Source of the DNA: Capitulum mitella | Lineage: Eukaryota > Arthropoda > Thecostraca > Pollicipedomorpha > Pollicipedidae | Assembly: GCA_030062745.1 (NCBI GenBank) | Contig: CP099842.1 | Location: 9,803,838 to 9,867,837, forward strand | Reading direction: 5' to 3' | Length of the DNA stretch: 64,000 bases | Part shown: one piece after another, positions 24,600 to 35,560 of the stretch | Layout: every line of letters begins with the position of its first letter | Position numbering within the stretch: the first letter of the stretch is position 1 | Position numbers and translations under genes: made by a program | The notes under the pieces: model-generated | Seen by the model: only the letters and a program-made list of their open reading frames with translations | Databases searched by the model: none | Told to the model about the DNA's origin: nothing

Positions 24600-27500
24600 T
24601 TGGCACTAAATCCTCGTTTGCCTCAATAATTTTTTTGCCATCGTGATGATGGCTAAGCTCATGTCGATTAAGGGAGACTGACATTCAGGTTTCTACCAGC
24701 TTAACTGAACAGCATTGCACCAAACTTCAATTAATCACGGCGACGAAATCGTGTTGTCAAACCAATCAGGTTCACCATCTTGTCCAGATACACACTGTCC
24801 GCTTGCAAAGATATGTCAAGAAAATCCCCTGTCATTTGTATCGATCAGAACGATTCTATTATTGCGATCGGATTTCGCGATGTTGCGGATCAAAAAATGT
24901 CCGGCTCCTGCTGATAACCATCCATATTACACAGCCCTTGCGATAACCCAGGCAGTTGGGATCTGGAATATATATGACAAAGGGGATTTTCTGGTATTTG
25001 CTTTGGATTCCGCCCAACACGGCAGGTTCCCATGCCCGTGAAATGAGGAATGAAGCTCACGTCTCAAGGAAGGAAGGAAGGACAGCGCAAAACAAATCCA
25101 TGGATGACAGCAGTTCCGGGTAAATGACATATTTACCCGGCACTGCTCGTGGTTAGGTCTATGGATACTTGAGCAACAACAACAAAATCATAAATAGCAT
25201 TTAAACATACCACAAAGGCCTGGCGACTATCTCCTTGAAATTAGCCGTTTAGGTTTTCCGTTCTGAAAACCATTTCAATCGTTTCGAAATAATGGGTATA
25301 AAAGATACATGGTGTTGAGCGTCAGTCAAACTTCTATTGTGCAGACATACCCATAACACGGATTACGGATGCACTCATGACCATGATATGGTTGGTATTC
25401 AGCAAAAGTATTCGGTTTTGGCTTATTTTAGAGCGAATTTTTAAAGTTGGCAGTATGTGATTTCTATACGAGGCACCCTGCTGACACCTGAACACCAGAG
25501 TTGCACAAAAGTTAAGTCCAGAAATGCATCAGAATGGATGTTCATAATAAAAGTGAGGCTTCTGTGTTGTTGCTTGTCTGTTTAAATTCAATCGTCCTAA
25601 TTTTGGAAGAACATTCACGTTATTTGTCATAGTAGCTGATCATCCTTGCCCGGCATATGCCCTGCATTTGCCCTGAACATACGTATAATAACGATCTATA
25701 TCTACGTGTCATAACGGCCACACGGAGATACACAAGAATACTACATTTTAAGGTTTGAAATTAAAACTGAACATCAATAAGAAAACTGAAAAAATATGCA
25801 TAACAATAACATGTTCTTCCATATCCATGGTGTTTTTAGACTTTGACGATCAGAGCCATCTGGTGGCTGGAGTTGTGCTTGAACATTCCATTATTTCATA
25901 AGCGATGCCAAAACATTTTGATGACGAAAAGGCGAAAAGCGGAACTTCTGATATAAAGGTAATAAAATGAGCTGACGTGTCGCTTTTCTTTGCAAAAACA
26001 ATTTTTTGTCCGGTAGCCAAGCAAAAACAAAAACATTGCAAAGCGAATTAAATCCTTTATAATCGCTTCTTGCCCTACATGCTGTCTCAACTCAAGTTAA
26101 AATGTAGTCTCCATTAAGTCATATATAACAGCGTGTTGGCGCTTCAACTAGGTGCTGCTCTTGATCTTATGATGCTGGTCTAGAGCACTGGCTTAGACGT
26201 GCAGCAGCTCTAGACCACGATATTAGTACAGCGAAGCAGTCATTTTCAAGTTGGTGGATTTCTCTTCAACGTTCCTCTCTTTTTAGGTCCACGTTTGAGT
26301 TCTCGAATTGCCTGTACGAACAGCCAATGCAGCCAGCAGAAATCAACAACCATACGCTGAACAACGGCTTATGCTATAACGTCAGTTGCTATTTGTGAAA
26401 ATTCGGCAATCTGTTATGTCTAATGCAACTTTACTTGTTATCGAGAATTGACCCAAGTGACGCAAGTTTGATGCTTCTTATATTGCATTTTTTCAATGCT
26501 ATTCATCATTTAAATACCAGCACCGTTGTTTATTCTACGGACATAAGATTGCCTCTGGCGGTAAGCAATCTCGGCAGGCGTAATCCATAGCCTCCTAAAG
26601 CTGCATTACAGGCGCTGACCGCATCAGAGCAATTTCCGTGGCAAAAGGGGAGCATCACTGAGCGCCAGTTCGCATGAATTTATAGCAAACAAATCCGAGG
26701 CGACGCCAACGTTTCACCGCCCGCGCAGGCGTGGCATAGGGTTAACATTTTGTGATATGACGCGCTGTAAGAAGAAAAAAATCACTAGGAACTCGGCCAC
26801 AGTAAAAGGATGCTCCCAGACGTCGTTATCAAGAGCAAGGGGAGTGTCACCTCTCAGTAAATGAGCTCGCAGCGCTTATCATGTCATCGGAGGACAAAAA
26901 GAGTTAATTATCCCGGCCAAACTAGTAAAGCTATTTAAGGTGACTTGATTAGCATAAAATACCACTATGAAGTCCTTCTCATCACACGGCTGATCCGGAA
27001 AGTACACCATCTTTTCTTGGCGAAGGATCCATCAGGGACGGGCCTGGCCTGTCTGGACATAGAGAGCACTTCTTCGGGACGATACGTTTTTGTCAGCTGT
27101 TTTCCGTCCATAATTTATTACCTCCTAATTGACAGCTTACAGCATAGTGTTCTCAGGCTTGACACGACGTTTGATTGGCTGAACGCTTATGAAATCATGA
27201 GGAGTATCTACGGAAGTTGGCTGGCTTTCGAAGTGGAAGACGTTTTCTAGCACTCATGGTATCGTACCACCCGCAATATCCCTGCGACTGCTTTCCATCA
27301 ATAGGGGCTATATCATAAGCGCCAGCTTTGCAGACGTGGTATACCTGAGCGATCTGAATGGCATTGCAAGTTTCTACATGCATCCCACATAAAACTCAGC
27401 AGTACTTCCAGATGCCTGAATCGCACTGAAGTGAACCAAGCTCTTTTGAAACACAGAAGCGGCGGGTTTTCCTTGCAGTAGCGGTGTTTGCCAGACTCGA

Positions 27501-27700
27501 TGTTGGCAGCGGTTCACTTAGTGGGTAGTTCTGGCGGAACCGTTTGTTGTTTGAGCGGCATAGAAAAAGGATAACAAAAAAAAGAAGAAAACTACGGAAG
27601 AACGACCCGCTCGCCGCACCGACGAAGGAAGTTTTTAGCGGGTAGGTCACGAGCACGGCCAGACCCACGGCGTTCAGGTAGTGCGGCCGATGTATTTCCG
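24600..27700. other. AT-rich intronic stretch, no gene
   Basis: Three kilobases of ordinary intron with a short GGAA repeat near 25060 and an inverted repeat at 26177-26216. No supported exon. Confidence 0.55.
26177..26216. repeat. Inverted repeat, 10-bp arms
   Basis: GGTCTAGAGC and GCTCTAGACC flank 20 bases. The arms are perfect. Confidence 0.7.
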
Positions 27701-27739
27701 TGCTGTAATGGACTCTGAGACACATCACGGGCTTGCCCG

Positions 27740-28220
27740 GCCGTTCGTGGTCCTTGGTCGAGTTCAGTCCAGTCTGGTCCGTGGTTCAGTTCAGTCCGGT
27801 CCGGTCCGGTCCAGCCGTCCTCGGAACGACGGGTCGGCCCCGACCGCGCTGGCCGGCCGCCGCGCGCGATATGCAATCTTGCCGATTTAAAGTGTCAATG
27901 CATGCGGCGGATTACCATGACAATCGCGGCGCTGTGTCCGATCGGCGCGGCGGCCGCCTGGCAGCCGCCGGCCGAGCGGCCCGCTCTGATGGATAGCGGC
28001 CAGGCCGGCCCCGGAGTCGGCAGGCGCGGCAGCGGCCGGCACGCTGGCACCATCGCGCCGAGAGACCGCCCGAATTACCCGCTGAGCAGGGCGAAACGAC
28101 CCCCATCGCTCAGCCGGCAGCCGGCAAACGCCCAGAGCGTCCGACGAGCAACGTGGAAAGTGTTCACGTCACCCGAGAACCGAGCGGAAACGTTCGGTCC
28201 GGAGCGGAACGAAGTAGAGG
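27740..28220. promoter_or_regulatory. GC/CpG island in TMTC2 intron 1
   Basis: Begins with a short GGTCC repeat (about 27795-27815), then CpG-rich DNA with ATATGCAATC (about 27869) and GGATTACCATG (about 27909) words. Frames on both strands are open but not recognisable. Confidence 0.35.
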
Positions 28221-28349
28221 TGCATCGGCGTCCAGAGACAGCATCACACCAAAAATGCGTATAGGAAAGATGGGCGAGGTGTTTTATAGTGACAGCCTAG
28301 ACGTAATAATATCTTCTGTCACTTCAACAACAACAAAAGTTCTGGACAA

Positions 28350-28374
28350 CCATCAACACTAGTAGTGTTGATGG
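28350..28374. repeat. Perfect palindrome, 12-bp arms, 1-base centre
   Basis: CCATCAACACTA, G, then the exact reverse complement of the left arm. A direct partial repeat of the left arm follows (TGGACAACCATCATCACTAG). Confidence 0.85.
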
Positions 28375-28840
28375 ACAACCATCATCACTAGTATCTTTTG
28401 GGGCAGGTGACTGTAACTTTACGCAAGGACATATATAATTTCCCACAAGATAGGAATTTGGCTAGCAACAACGTCGCAGTTCTGCACCCGTCACGTGCAT
28501 GGCAGGACCCAATTATTTTAGATGTCTGGACTCTCTCGGTAGCAAACCAGTTCGAGCTCCAAGCCGGCCGCGTTATCGCACTGATGGCACGCAATTCCTC
28601 GTGAGGACCGAGGCAAACACGGATGTCCTTTTCCATGGGCCTTGTAGGACCTGAGCCGTTCCAATGTTGATTTGGGCCCTACCGAAGTTTTTTTCCTTAA
28701 TTTCCTAAATAATATATGTATGACATAAAAGGCGGATGGAATATATAAGGGTAAATATAAAAGCATACATATATACAAATATACGCATATCCATAGTTTG
28801 TTTGGTACTTAATAAGTTAAAAACACAAAACAGCAAAAAT

Positions 28841-28960
28841 TGCCGTTGGTCGACATTATGTGGGCTCAGTCCACTGAGAAACTTACATTTGGGAAAGGTT
28901 AGTTTATCCGGCCCTAAGGCTCGATCCCACTAACCACCTACACAAAACGACACCCCTGGA
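28841..28960 (+). repeat. Dispersed repeat family A, copy 2
   Basis: Aligns by eye with copies at 10669 and 40597: TGCCGTTGGTC, GTGGGCTCAGTCC, TGAGAAACTTA, TTTGGGAAAGGTTAG, CTACACAAAACGACACCCC. This copy lacks the C homopolymer. It lies in intron 1 just downstream of the exon 1 donor. Confidence 0.7.
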
Positions 28961-29029
28961 GGCAAACGTAACACTCGTTGCCGAACACCAGACGGTGGAC
29001 TGCCTGGCCACCAATAGCAGGACCCTGCA

Positions 29030-29570
29030 CCTCGGCCAAGCCTGCCGGCCGTGGTGCTGGCGGCTCGGGGACGGGCCGCGCCGGCGGCGGCGACGGCGGC
29101 GGCGGAGCGCCACGCACGGGGCAGCGCCGCGCCCACGCCGGCACGACTTTCCTGCAGCGCAGCCGGTCGGCAGGACCGGCCTGCACGGTCTAATGAGTGG
29201 CTCCGACCGGCGGACAGCGGCCGGGACGTGCTCCGCTCCCGGGCCGGGCCGCCAGCGCGTTCGTGCACCCGCCGCACGGGCCGCCTCGGGCGCCGCCCGC
29301 GGCTCCGTGACAGCTTCGTGACGGCTCCGTGACGGTCCGGTACCGTAAGCGGCCGGCGGCGCGTGTGACGGACGGCTCGGTACCGTCGACGGCCGGACCG
29401 GCGCCGTCCGGCCGTCTCCCCGGCGTGTGAGGATCCCCGCTGGGCGCCGGTGGCGGCCGCTGTCAGGCCTGCCGCCGCCGCTGTCGGCCGGCCGCAGGGG
29501 GGGCGGCGGCACCCCGCTGGCTGGCGCGTGCGCCCGCCCCGGGGGTCCCAGCCCAAGATAATGGGCAGCT
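29030..29570. promoter_or_regulatory. GC/CpG island just inside TMTC2 intron 1
   Basis: A CpG-rich block downstream of exon 1, probably part of the same promoter island but separated from exon 1 by a less GC-rich 170-bp stretch. It contains repeated GTGACGGCTCCGTGACGG and GGTACCGT words (about 29310-29390). Confidence 0.4.
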
Positions 29571-29739
29571 CTACTTGCCGTCTGACACGGCTTATGCGTC
29601 ACGATGGTATTTTGAGGAGTGGAATGTCCCACACCAAACGTTGAGACCAATGTGCGCAATGTTGCCATGTTGTGCATAGGAAGTGGTCAGAGAGGAAGAG
29701 AAGCAGCCCTTGTACGGTACACAGACCGGCACCACTCAC

Positions 29740-29924
29740 CTGTCATCGTAGGCGAAGTCCGCGTCTAATGTGTTATAAAACAGGAGGAACGCTAGCACAG
29801 AACTAATCACGGCCAGGGGCGCCATAGACGGCCATCCTCCCGCGAGCGGCGACCGCACAACACTGGCCGCGGACAGGCGGCCCGCTAGTTCGCGCCGACG
29901 CCGCCAGGTGGCAGTGGGCGCCAT
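29740..29924 (-). CDS. TMTC2: TMTC2 coding exon 1 (N-terminus, first membrane segment)
   Basis: First coding exon of a TMTC2-type gene. TMTC1-4 are ER multi-pass proteins of the GT-C fold (CAZy GT105) that O-mannosylate cadherin extracellular domains and carry C-terminal TPRs. The exon gives 61 codons plus two bases: a basic N-terminal stretch, then one hydrophobic segment (about residues 36-52), then the family's acidic luminal motif ending DADFAYDD. The exon ends in ACAG followed by GTGAGT, a strong donor. The two leftover bases (AG) plus the first T of exon 2 make serine, giving YDDSRAIKTN as in vertebrate TMTC2. I chose the ATG at 29924 because its context is GACATGG. The next in-frame ATG (29825) starts right at the hydrophobic segment, as in the shorter vertebrate protein, but has T at -3. 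The frame stays open further upstream but has no ATG there. The symbol rests on recalled family sequence, not on a search. Confidence 0.88.
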
Positions 29925-29943
29925 GTCGGCGGACGAGCGCCAT
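29803..29943 (-). other. Upstream ORF overlapping both candidate TMTC2 start codons
   Basis: An out-of-frame ATG at 29943 (context TGCATGG) opens a 46-codon frame ending at TAG (29803). It starts 19 bases before the preferred TMTC2 ATG (29924) and ends after the alternative ATG (29825). If transcription starts upstream of 29943, ribosomes using this ATG would bypass both TMTC2 starts. That would reduce translation unless scanning is leaky. The frame is visible; a regulatory role is inference, and the transcript start is unknown. Confidence 0.45.
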
Positions 29944-29969
29944 GCACGCGGGCGCCTCGCGACAGCCAC

Positions 29970-30410
29970 TTTCGCGCCGGGCCTTCGCTACCGGAGACAC
30001 TGACGCCGGCGGTCGGCGCCGCCGACTGACCGCATTGTTCCGCCGAGTCGGAAAATCATTGGCAAATTTGACTTGCGTGACGGCGGCGGCGCTCGGCGGC
30101 CGGCCGGTGGGCGGAGCTTGCATGGAATGGGCCGGCCGGCCGCCGCCGCGGGAAACCAGCGCCGGCGCCGGCTGGGTTTACGGCCGAAGAAAAGTAAGCC
30201 AAAGGGATGGGCGGCCGGCCGGCGGACGGGAGCCAATGGAGGTGGTGGGAAGAGGCGGCCGGAGGGTCTTGCAAGCCCTCATTTTGTCGGCGTCGCAAGT
30301 GGCGCCGCCGCCGCCGCCACCGCGCATTAGGCATTCTCCCCGTAAATGTGATTGCTCCTGGAACTGTGGCGATGAGGGCCGACTGCGCTCTGCTCCGGCA
30401 GCACCTTTGT
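29970..30410 (-). promoter_or_regulatory. TMTC2: TMTC2 promoter CpG island (5' UTR/promoter)
   Basis: The sequence immediately upstream of exon 1 on the minus strand is GC- and CpG-rich. It contains GC-box type GGGCGGAG (about 30110), a CCAAT-type GCCAAT (about 30062) and another ATTGG/CCAAT (about 30233), plus a CGTCACGC half-CRE. No convincing TATA box was found. The island continues through exon 1 down to about 29030, giving the usual promoter-island layout. The transcription start cannot be placed from sequence alone. Confidence 0.5.
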
Positions 30411-30419
30411 CCGACGAGA

Positions 30420-30990
30420 TACTAGAATCCTCTGCATCATTTTAGGTGCAGTATGTTGGCGTAAATGCGTTCTTCTAGCAATTTTGTTGTGCTCTCGTCA
30501 TGAGAAACCATCGGGGACAATGTTTTTTTTGCCATAAACGGTTGAGGCCTGGGCTGCTCGACATCGCGACTTTGAACGCATTCCTAGACGGGTTCGACAT
30601 GCACGTAAAGAAGTAATTAAATGCTTGAAACATAAAATTGTTGCAATGTCTTGCAACAAGATGTCGTGATATCAATAAATCATTAATTTTAAAAGCAAAG
30701 CACGTAGACCCCTCTGCATCTATCTCATCTGCTACCAGTTCCGTAACTCATACCCTGGAAATAGTTTACTGTTGTCTGTACAGTATCCTGAAAGTATGGC
30801 TTGTATTTTGCGTAAATATCGGCACATCGGTTTCGCATGTGATGACCATACAGGAACAGCCTTTGTCGTCGGAATCACACATTTTCTACATGGTTCCCCA
30901 AGCAATGCGGTGCAAAAAAAAAACAAGTAGAAAATCCTGTTGTGCGGTTTTTCAAAAAAGCTGCGGGTCATGCCGCCAGCCAAGCAGTCG
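30420..30990. other. AT-rich upstream DNA, no gene
   Basis: An abrupt change from the promoter island to AT-rich sequence at about 30420. No coding or repeat structure seen. Confidence 0.55.
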
Positions 30991-31305
30991 CCGTGATCGG
31001 TAGCTCAGCTGGTAGTGCGCTGATTTCTCCGTCCTGGCAAGACGGGTTCGAGTCGCCCCGGCGCTCGATATTTCGACCTCGGCCACGGGTCAGCCAGCAG
31101 CTGGCCAACACAGGGTCAAACCACACGGTTGCGTGTGACTTGTCATGTCACGCCATGACTACCACACGGCCATGTCGCAACTTTGGTGGCACGTTAAACT
31201 TCCGCTACAAAAATCAGTCGTTGCCTGGAATTGCGCGATCGGGGGTAGGGGCCAGAGCATATCTGTTTAGCACGGCTCCCATCCTAGTGCCACCCTAACA
31301 AAGCA
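30990..31305 (+). mobile_element. tRNA-derived SINE (or tRNA pseudogene with tail)
   Basis: Pol III promoter elements are visible: an A box TAGCTCAGCTGGTAG at 31001-31015 and a B box GGTTCGAGTC at 31045-31054, at tRNA-like spacing. The acceptor and T stems do not pair properly, so a functional tRNA is unlikely. The non-tRNA sequence that follows (to about 31305) contains GGTGGCACGTTAAACTTCC, reminiscent of conserved SINE body segments in marine invertebrates and arthropods. No clear poly-A tail or target-site duplication was found, so the right boundary is approximate. Confidence 0.6.
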
Positions 31306-32300
31306 TTCGGGTTCAATAGGAAAGCATATGGCGAAATCTTTACTTTCGTGGTAACAAACGTCCCAAAAGCGCAATTCTACATCTCGAAGGTCACAATTCT
31401 ACATCAGGAAGGTCACCGTTAAGTGTCATGTCCTGTTCGGGTCGCTTTCAAGATGTTTTAAAAGAGTCCCTCTGTTGTTATGAACGATCCCATGGTAGGG
31501 ATAGATATCATTATGAGACATCGTTACGAGTCATGCGCAGTGGGATAATAAAAGTTAGGTCGCTTGGAACGTGAGGCTGTTAACCGTGCGACTTAATGAT
31601 TTTCGGGTTTGCTGTTTAGATGAATGCGAAATGTTCGCATTCAAAGTTCCCTTTTTGGAAACCATATGTTTTGGAGTTTTGGGGTTTTGGAAACATTGTT
31701 GCTAGAGCAGGCTTTTTAATGATGTAGGTGTGGTACCGCAGAATTACAACTTGGGGAACAACGGCCGTCAATAGGCAACAGCTCTAGTTGTTAATTTCAG
31801 GGAATCACTTCGCGTAGTGCGACTCAACGCTTCTTCTTATGTCAGGATTCAACAGAAGCTGACTGTATTATGGATGTTACTGTGAAATCAACAGCCATTT
31901 AGCTGCTGATGCCGGATTACGAGATGAAGATGACAGTTCCGTCAGACGTATATGTAGACTATCCTGGTACTTTTAATCATCTACGTACACAGTACCAATC
32001 GGATCCAGCGTGTTGTCAAAGATAAATAAGACAAGTGAGTTATGTTTTAATACCACGAAGCCGTACAATGTTGTAATTTTTCCGACTCGCGCGGCTCATT
32101 ACGTTAAGTACGTGTAAGGACTCCTAATTTCCTGTTTGACATATCGCGACCAAATCAAGAACGTTAAATTTGTATAGTTCCGTTCTGTCGAGCTGATGTG
32201 AAATCTTTATTCCCACCAGACGTGCAACGTGTTGGTAAGCATTTTTATTCTTTTTCAACACGCAGCATAGACTTGTGCCAACTTAACTGCTATGCTGTGG
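31306..32300. other. AT-rich upstream DNA, no gene
   Basis: No coding frame, repeat array or RNA gene supported. Confidence 0.55.

Positions 32301-32305
<5 letters not shown>

Positions 32306-32338
<33 letters not shown>
32306..32338. repeat. (TA)n microsatellite
   Basis: A perfect alternating tract of about 16 TA units. Confidence 0.95.
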
Positions 32339-32341
<3 letters not shown>

Positions 32342-32923
32342 GCTTCAGTAAACGTTCATCTATTTCTCTCTTACATATCGTACATAAATGTTTGGCGTAG
32401 TTATGTAGTTATGTTGGTGCATGCCCGTGAATGATTATAAACCTATATCTTCCCCAGGAAATAATATAAAATATATAATATGTGTCTGGAGATCCTTCGA
32501 CAAGTTTCCCGAAATCCGGGTGATACCCTGCATTCTGTCAGCCATGTTGGCGCCGACAACATTGGGCGTAATACAGGAACACGGGAAGACAGGTACAGAG
32601 CACCTCTCTAACAGCAGACTAAGGCCACTCAAATGTCTTTCACCACCCAGCCCAAACCAGCCCAATCGCAACACTGATCCTTGACCAGAAGCTTATCTCG
32701 AGAGGCATGCCTTTGAAGTGAGCGTGATAATTTAGCCTTGGCTCGATGACAAAAACGATGATTTTGTCCAGCTAACCTGTTATTTTGCTATTTTCCAGAA
32801 AGTGGCTGACGCAAGTTCCCAGGAAGAGATGCAGAGTTTTATTACATATTTCTAAGTCCGTCAAACCATACAGGAGCACGTATGTTTATTTATGTTTCAC
32901 CAGCGATGCCAAAAATGCCATCG

Positions 32924-32960
32924 CAGTAACATATGACATCACTGATGTCATATGTTACTG
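32924..32960. repeat. Perfect palindrome, 18-bp arms, 1-base centre
   Basis: CAGTAACATATGACATCA and its exact complement meet at a single C. Such a tight perfect palindrome is rare by chance and should form a cruciform or hairpin. Confidence 0.9.
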
Positions 32961-33129
32961 ATCCTATAGAATGTGCAGAATCTCATAAATATCAACGGGT
33001 TGCATCTCTGGCCAAAAACAAGGAAAGGAGCCCTTAAGCGTTAATACTTTTTTCCACGTAACGTCCTTCAGTATAATGTTGAATTCCACAAAACTTGGGG
33101 TCCCCATGATTCCCTTCTTGTGGCGCCTC

Positions 33130-33153
33130 CGCCCCCCCCCCCCCAAAAAAAAA
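33130..33153. repeat. C homopolymer followed by A homopolymer
   Basis: Roughly 14 C then 9 A. Frames read across it are unreliable. Confidence 0.85.
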
Positions 33154-35010
33154 CAGTCTGCTAAATGGATTGTGAATAAAGCCATCTGTGATTTCCAGGA
33201 AAAGACAGCATAGGTAACACTGCGGCCTTAGAAACACTAATTTTGCGTTCATTTTCTGCCATGGCGCTGCATGCATTTCACACAACAGGTCAGCAGTCCG
33301 TACTAGTTGGCAATGCTGGAGGAAGGTGTTATTTTGTTATATCTGATGCCCAACATCTTAAGCGCACAATCCAAAGTGAAGGTTAACCCGGCACGTCAAG
33401 GAATTCCTGCTTGCACACGCCGTTACGCGGGACGGGGGATCAAATTGACGCCCTCCTTAAATCCAAACTAATGGTGATTGTGGACTGAAAGTGGCACCAT
33501 GGGGTTGCCTCTTCCTTGGTCTTTCTAAAACCACCCGATTTTGCCTAATTTGAATGTTGCGTTTTAGGTCAGGCCAGGTCAAATGAAGGCTTGCGAAAAA
33601 TTTTTCCTTTTCGGTCATTTTCACTTTTTTGTCGGTTTGGTGGCTTTCGGTGTCTTAGAAGTTCGAATACGGTGCAGATATTCTGTTCATAAGCATGCGA
33701 TGCAACGTTAAAAAAACACCCGGAAGTCATCCGAGGTTATGTCAGGCCATGGTCCTCGCTGGTGATCATGCACCTGCCGAATCGCAGAGAAACGATGACC
33801 TCCGAATTTCAGTCTTATATGTCGTTGTCATGTCATGTATATCTTCCTGTCATATATATCTTAGACCTCTGGATGTCAACCTTAAATACGTCAAGAGGTT
33901 TTCGTCAGATAAAAAAACGGCTTTAGAATTGATGGGCATGTTTGAAAAAGGTGGGGGGAATTTCAGAAACGTATGCTCAAAACATACATTCAAGAAAAAC
34001 TAACGGGGGAGGTGGCAAATTGTCCCACCCATGAAGGGGTGGGCTAAAATTGCTACATTTTAAGCAGAAGGGGGAAAATTAACAGGTACACGGCCTTGAC
34101 TGCCATTGTTTCATTCAGAGCCATCTTGAAATTTTGTGATGGGCTGATACCTGGCCAAGTCCGATTCGATGTCGCTTCTCCAAATGCACCCAACTGTGTT
34201 GATTTCGTGATACTTTTTGTCATTTTCATGAAACGCGAACTTTTCGCTGAGATCATAATGTAATGTTGTCTGATGTGGGCGTACAGGAAACAGGAGCGTA
34301 ATGAACTGTGTGGCTCAGCCAAGTCGCATATCATTGCACTGAGGACCTGCGTCATCTTCTGCGGCTACTCTGTTTAACCTGTGACTCTAATGCGTCACAT
34401 TCAGATGTAACGCGTGCAATGAACTAAAAAAGAACCAAAATGCACGTAGTGTAGAAATGTAAGCCTCTCTGTTAGTTACCGTAGCAGTCCTGATAGTGGA
34501 GATATCGTCTCGATGTGGTCCATTCGAAACTTCGTTGAAACATGAATGGCACGAAACAGTTATCGTGGACAGACCCTCTTAGTTCTGAGTAGTTTCGAAA
34601 ATCATGACTGATCACAATCAGTCGACTTCCGGAGTAATGTTTACGAACCAAAATTCAGATAAATTACATTTCGCCACAAACGCACCTTTGTTTCAGTTAG
34701 TACCGGCAACGCAAGGCAGACGTGACAACAACGATAAACGGGACAGTTTTGGGAAGACGTTGAAAGCGCTTCTCAGATTTTGTTTAAGCAGATCAAGCGA
34801 ATGCAGCGAGCGACCACAGCAAAGCGACTCATGAATACGGGACTTGGCTGCCGGCCTGATCGATTCAAAATGATTCAGTGGCTGACGCACTCGTAAACGG
34901 CCATAGATCAGCTAAATCAATGCTCGCTTGTCATTTGCAGATACATCATCGAATTAAGGATTTGCCATTTCACAGCAGCAGCTTAGGGACATTCCAGGAC
35001 AAATCCACCA
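33154..35010. other. Upstream DNA, no gene
   Basis: A 100-codon frame at 34053-34355 on the minus strand is the longest, but it has no recognisable domain or splice context. Otherwise nothing notable. Confidence 0.5.
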
Positions 35011-35013
35011 GGC

Positions 35014-35215
35014 ACTGGCCCACGACACCATACCCGACCAGACATCTACTCTGGCACCATGCCTGATCAGGCACCTATCCACGGCACCATGCCTGACCAG
35101 ACACCTACCCATGGCACCATGCCTGACCAGGCACCTACTCATGGCACCATGCCTGACCAGGCACCTATCCACGGCACCATGCCTGACCAGGCACCTACCC
35201 AATGTGCAAACCGCA
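35014..35215 (+). repeat. 30-bp tandem repeat, about 5 good copies
   Basis: GGCACCATGCCTGACCAGG recurs every 30 bp (35055, 35085, 35115, 35145, 35175), with degenerate copies to the left. Because 30 is a multiple of 3, the repeat is open in frame and would encode the decapeptide HGTMPDQAPT. The frame runs on to 35508 for 149 codons, but the downstream part is dispersed repeat family B, so real coding is doubtful. Confidence 0.9.
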
Positions 35216-35359
35216 GTCACCGATGTTGTTCAAAATCGGTCTGCGGTGTAATATCCTGGCCCAAATTCCATAATTTCGATTTTCAGCTCCATCAGATTTG
35301 GGGTTTGGAAAATGCCGAGGTCGGAATGTTCGAAGTGATTGTGATTCTGGCGAAAATTA

Positions 35360-35560
35360 CTCCAACATATCGCTCCTTATCCAAATACGAAGCAATCGAT
35401 CAATTTACACAGAAAGCACATGGATGTGAACCGCAAGGTCTAGCACAACTTTGTATCTTCCGTTTTTATACCGATAAATGTTTTCATGCGTTTGACCTCG
35501 TGACCTAGTTTTCAGGTCAAACTTTCAAAATGTCGCCACTGAGCCAGGTCTAAGTTTACG
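35360..35560 (+). repeat. Dispersed repeat family B, copy 1
   Basis: Contains ATATCGCTCCTTATCCAAA and TTTTCATGCGTTTGACCTC followed by GTGACCTAGTTTTCAGG. The reverse strand of 52770-52960 has the same order of segments. Probably part of a non-coding mobile element. Confidence 0.6.

Larger units (their letters stand above)
3946..29739 (-). other. TMTC2: TMTC2 intron 1 (25.8 kb)
   Basis: Bounded on the minus strand by a GTGAGT donor at 29739 and a TTTTCAG acceptor ending at 3946. No other exon is supported inside. The intron holds the GC/CpG islands and tandem arrays listed separately. They are separated by ordinary AT-rich DNA in which I see no gene (for example 6900-7580, 10800-11680, 13820-14220, 15620-17440, 20500-22100 and 24600-27700). 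The many long open frames in the islands on both strands are by-products of GC-rich sequence. Confidence 0.9.

Noticed and set aside
26945..27250. 101-codon plus-strand frame
   Set aside because: No recognisable domain and no splice or promoter context. Its length is within what AT-neutral intron gives by chance.
27560..27728. Minus-strand segment with a hydrophobic, protein-like stretch (YLNAVGLAVLVTYPLK)
   Set aside because: Looks coding at first glance, but has no usable acceptor or donor and no recognised family, and it lies in TMTC2 intron 1. Kept out for lack of support.
31001..31070. Functional tRNA gene
   Set aside because: A and B boxes are good, but the T stem and acceptor stem do not pair, so I called it a SINE head.
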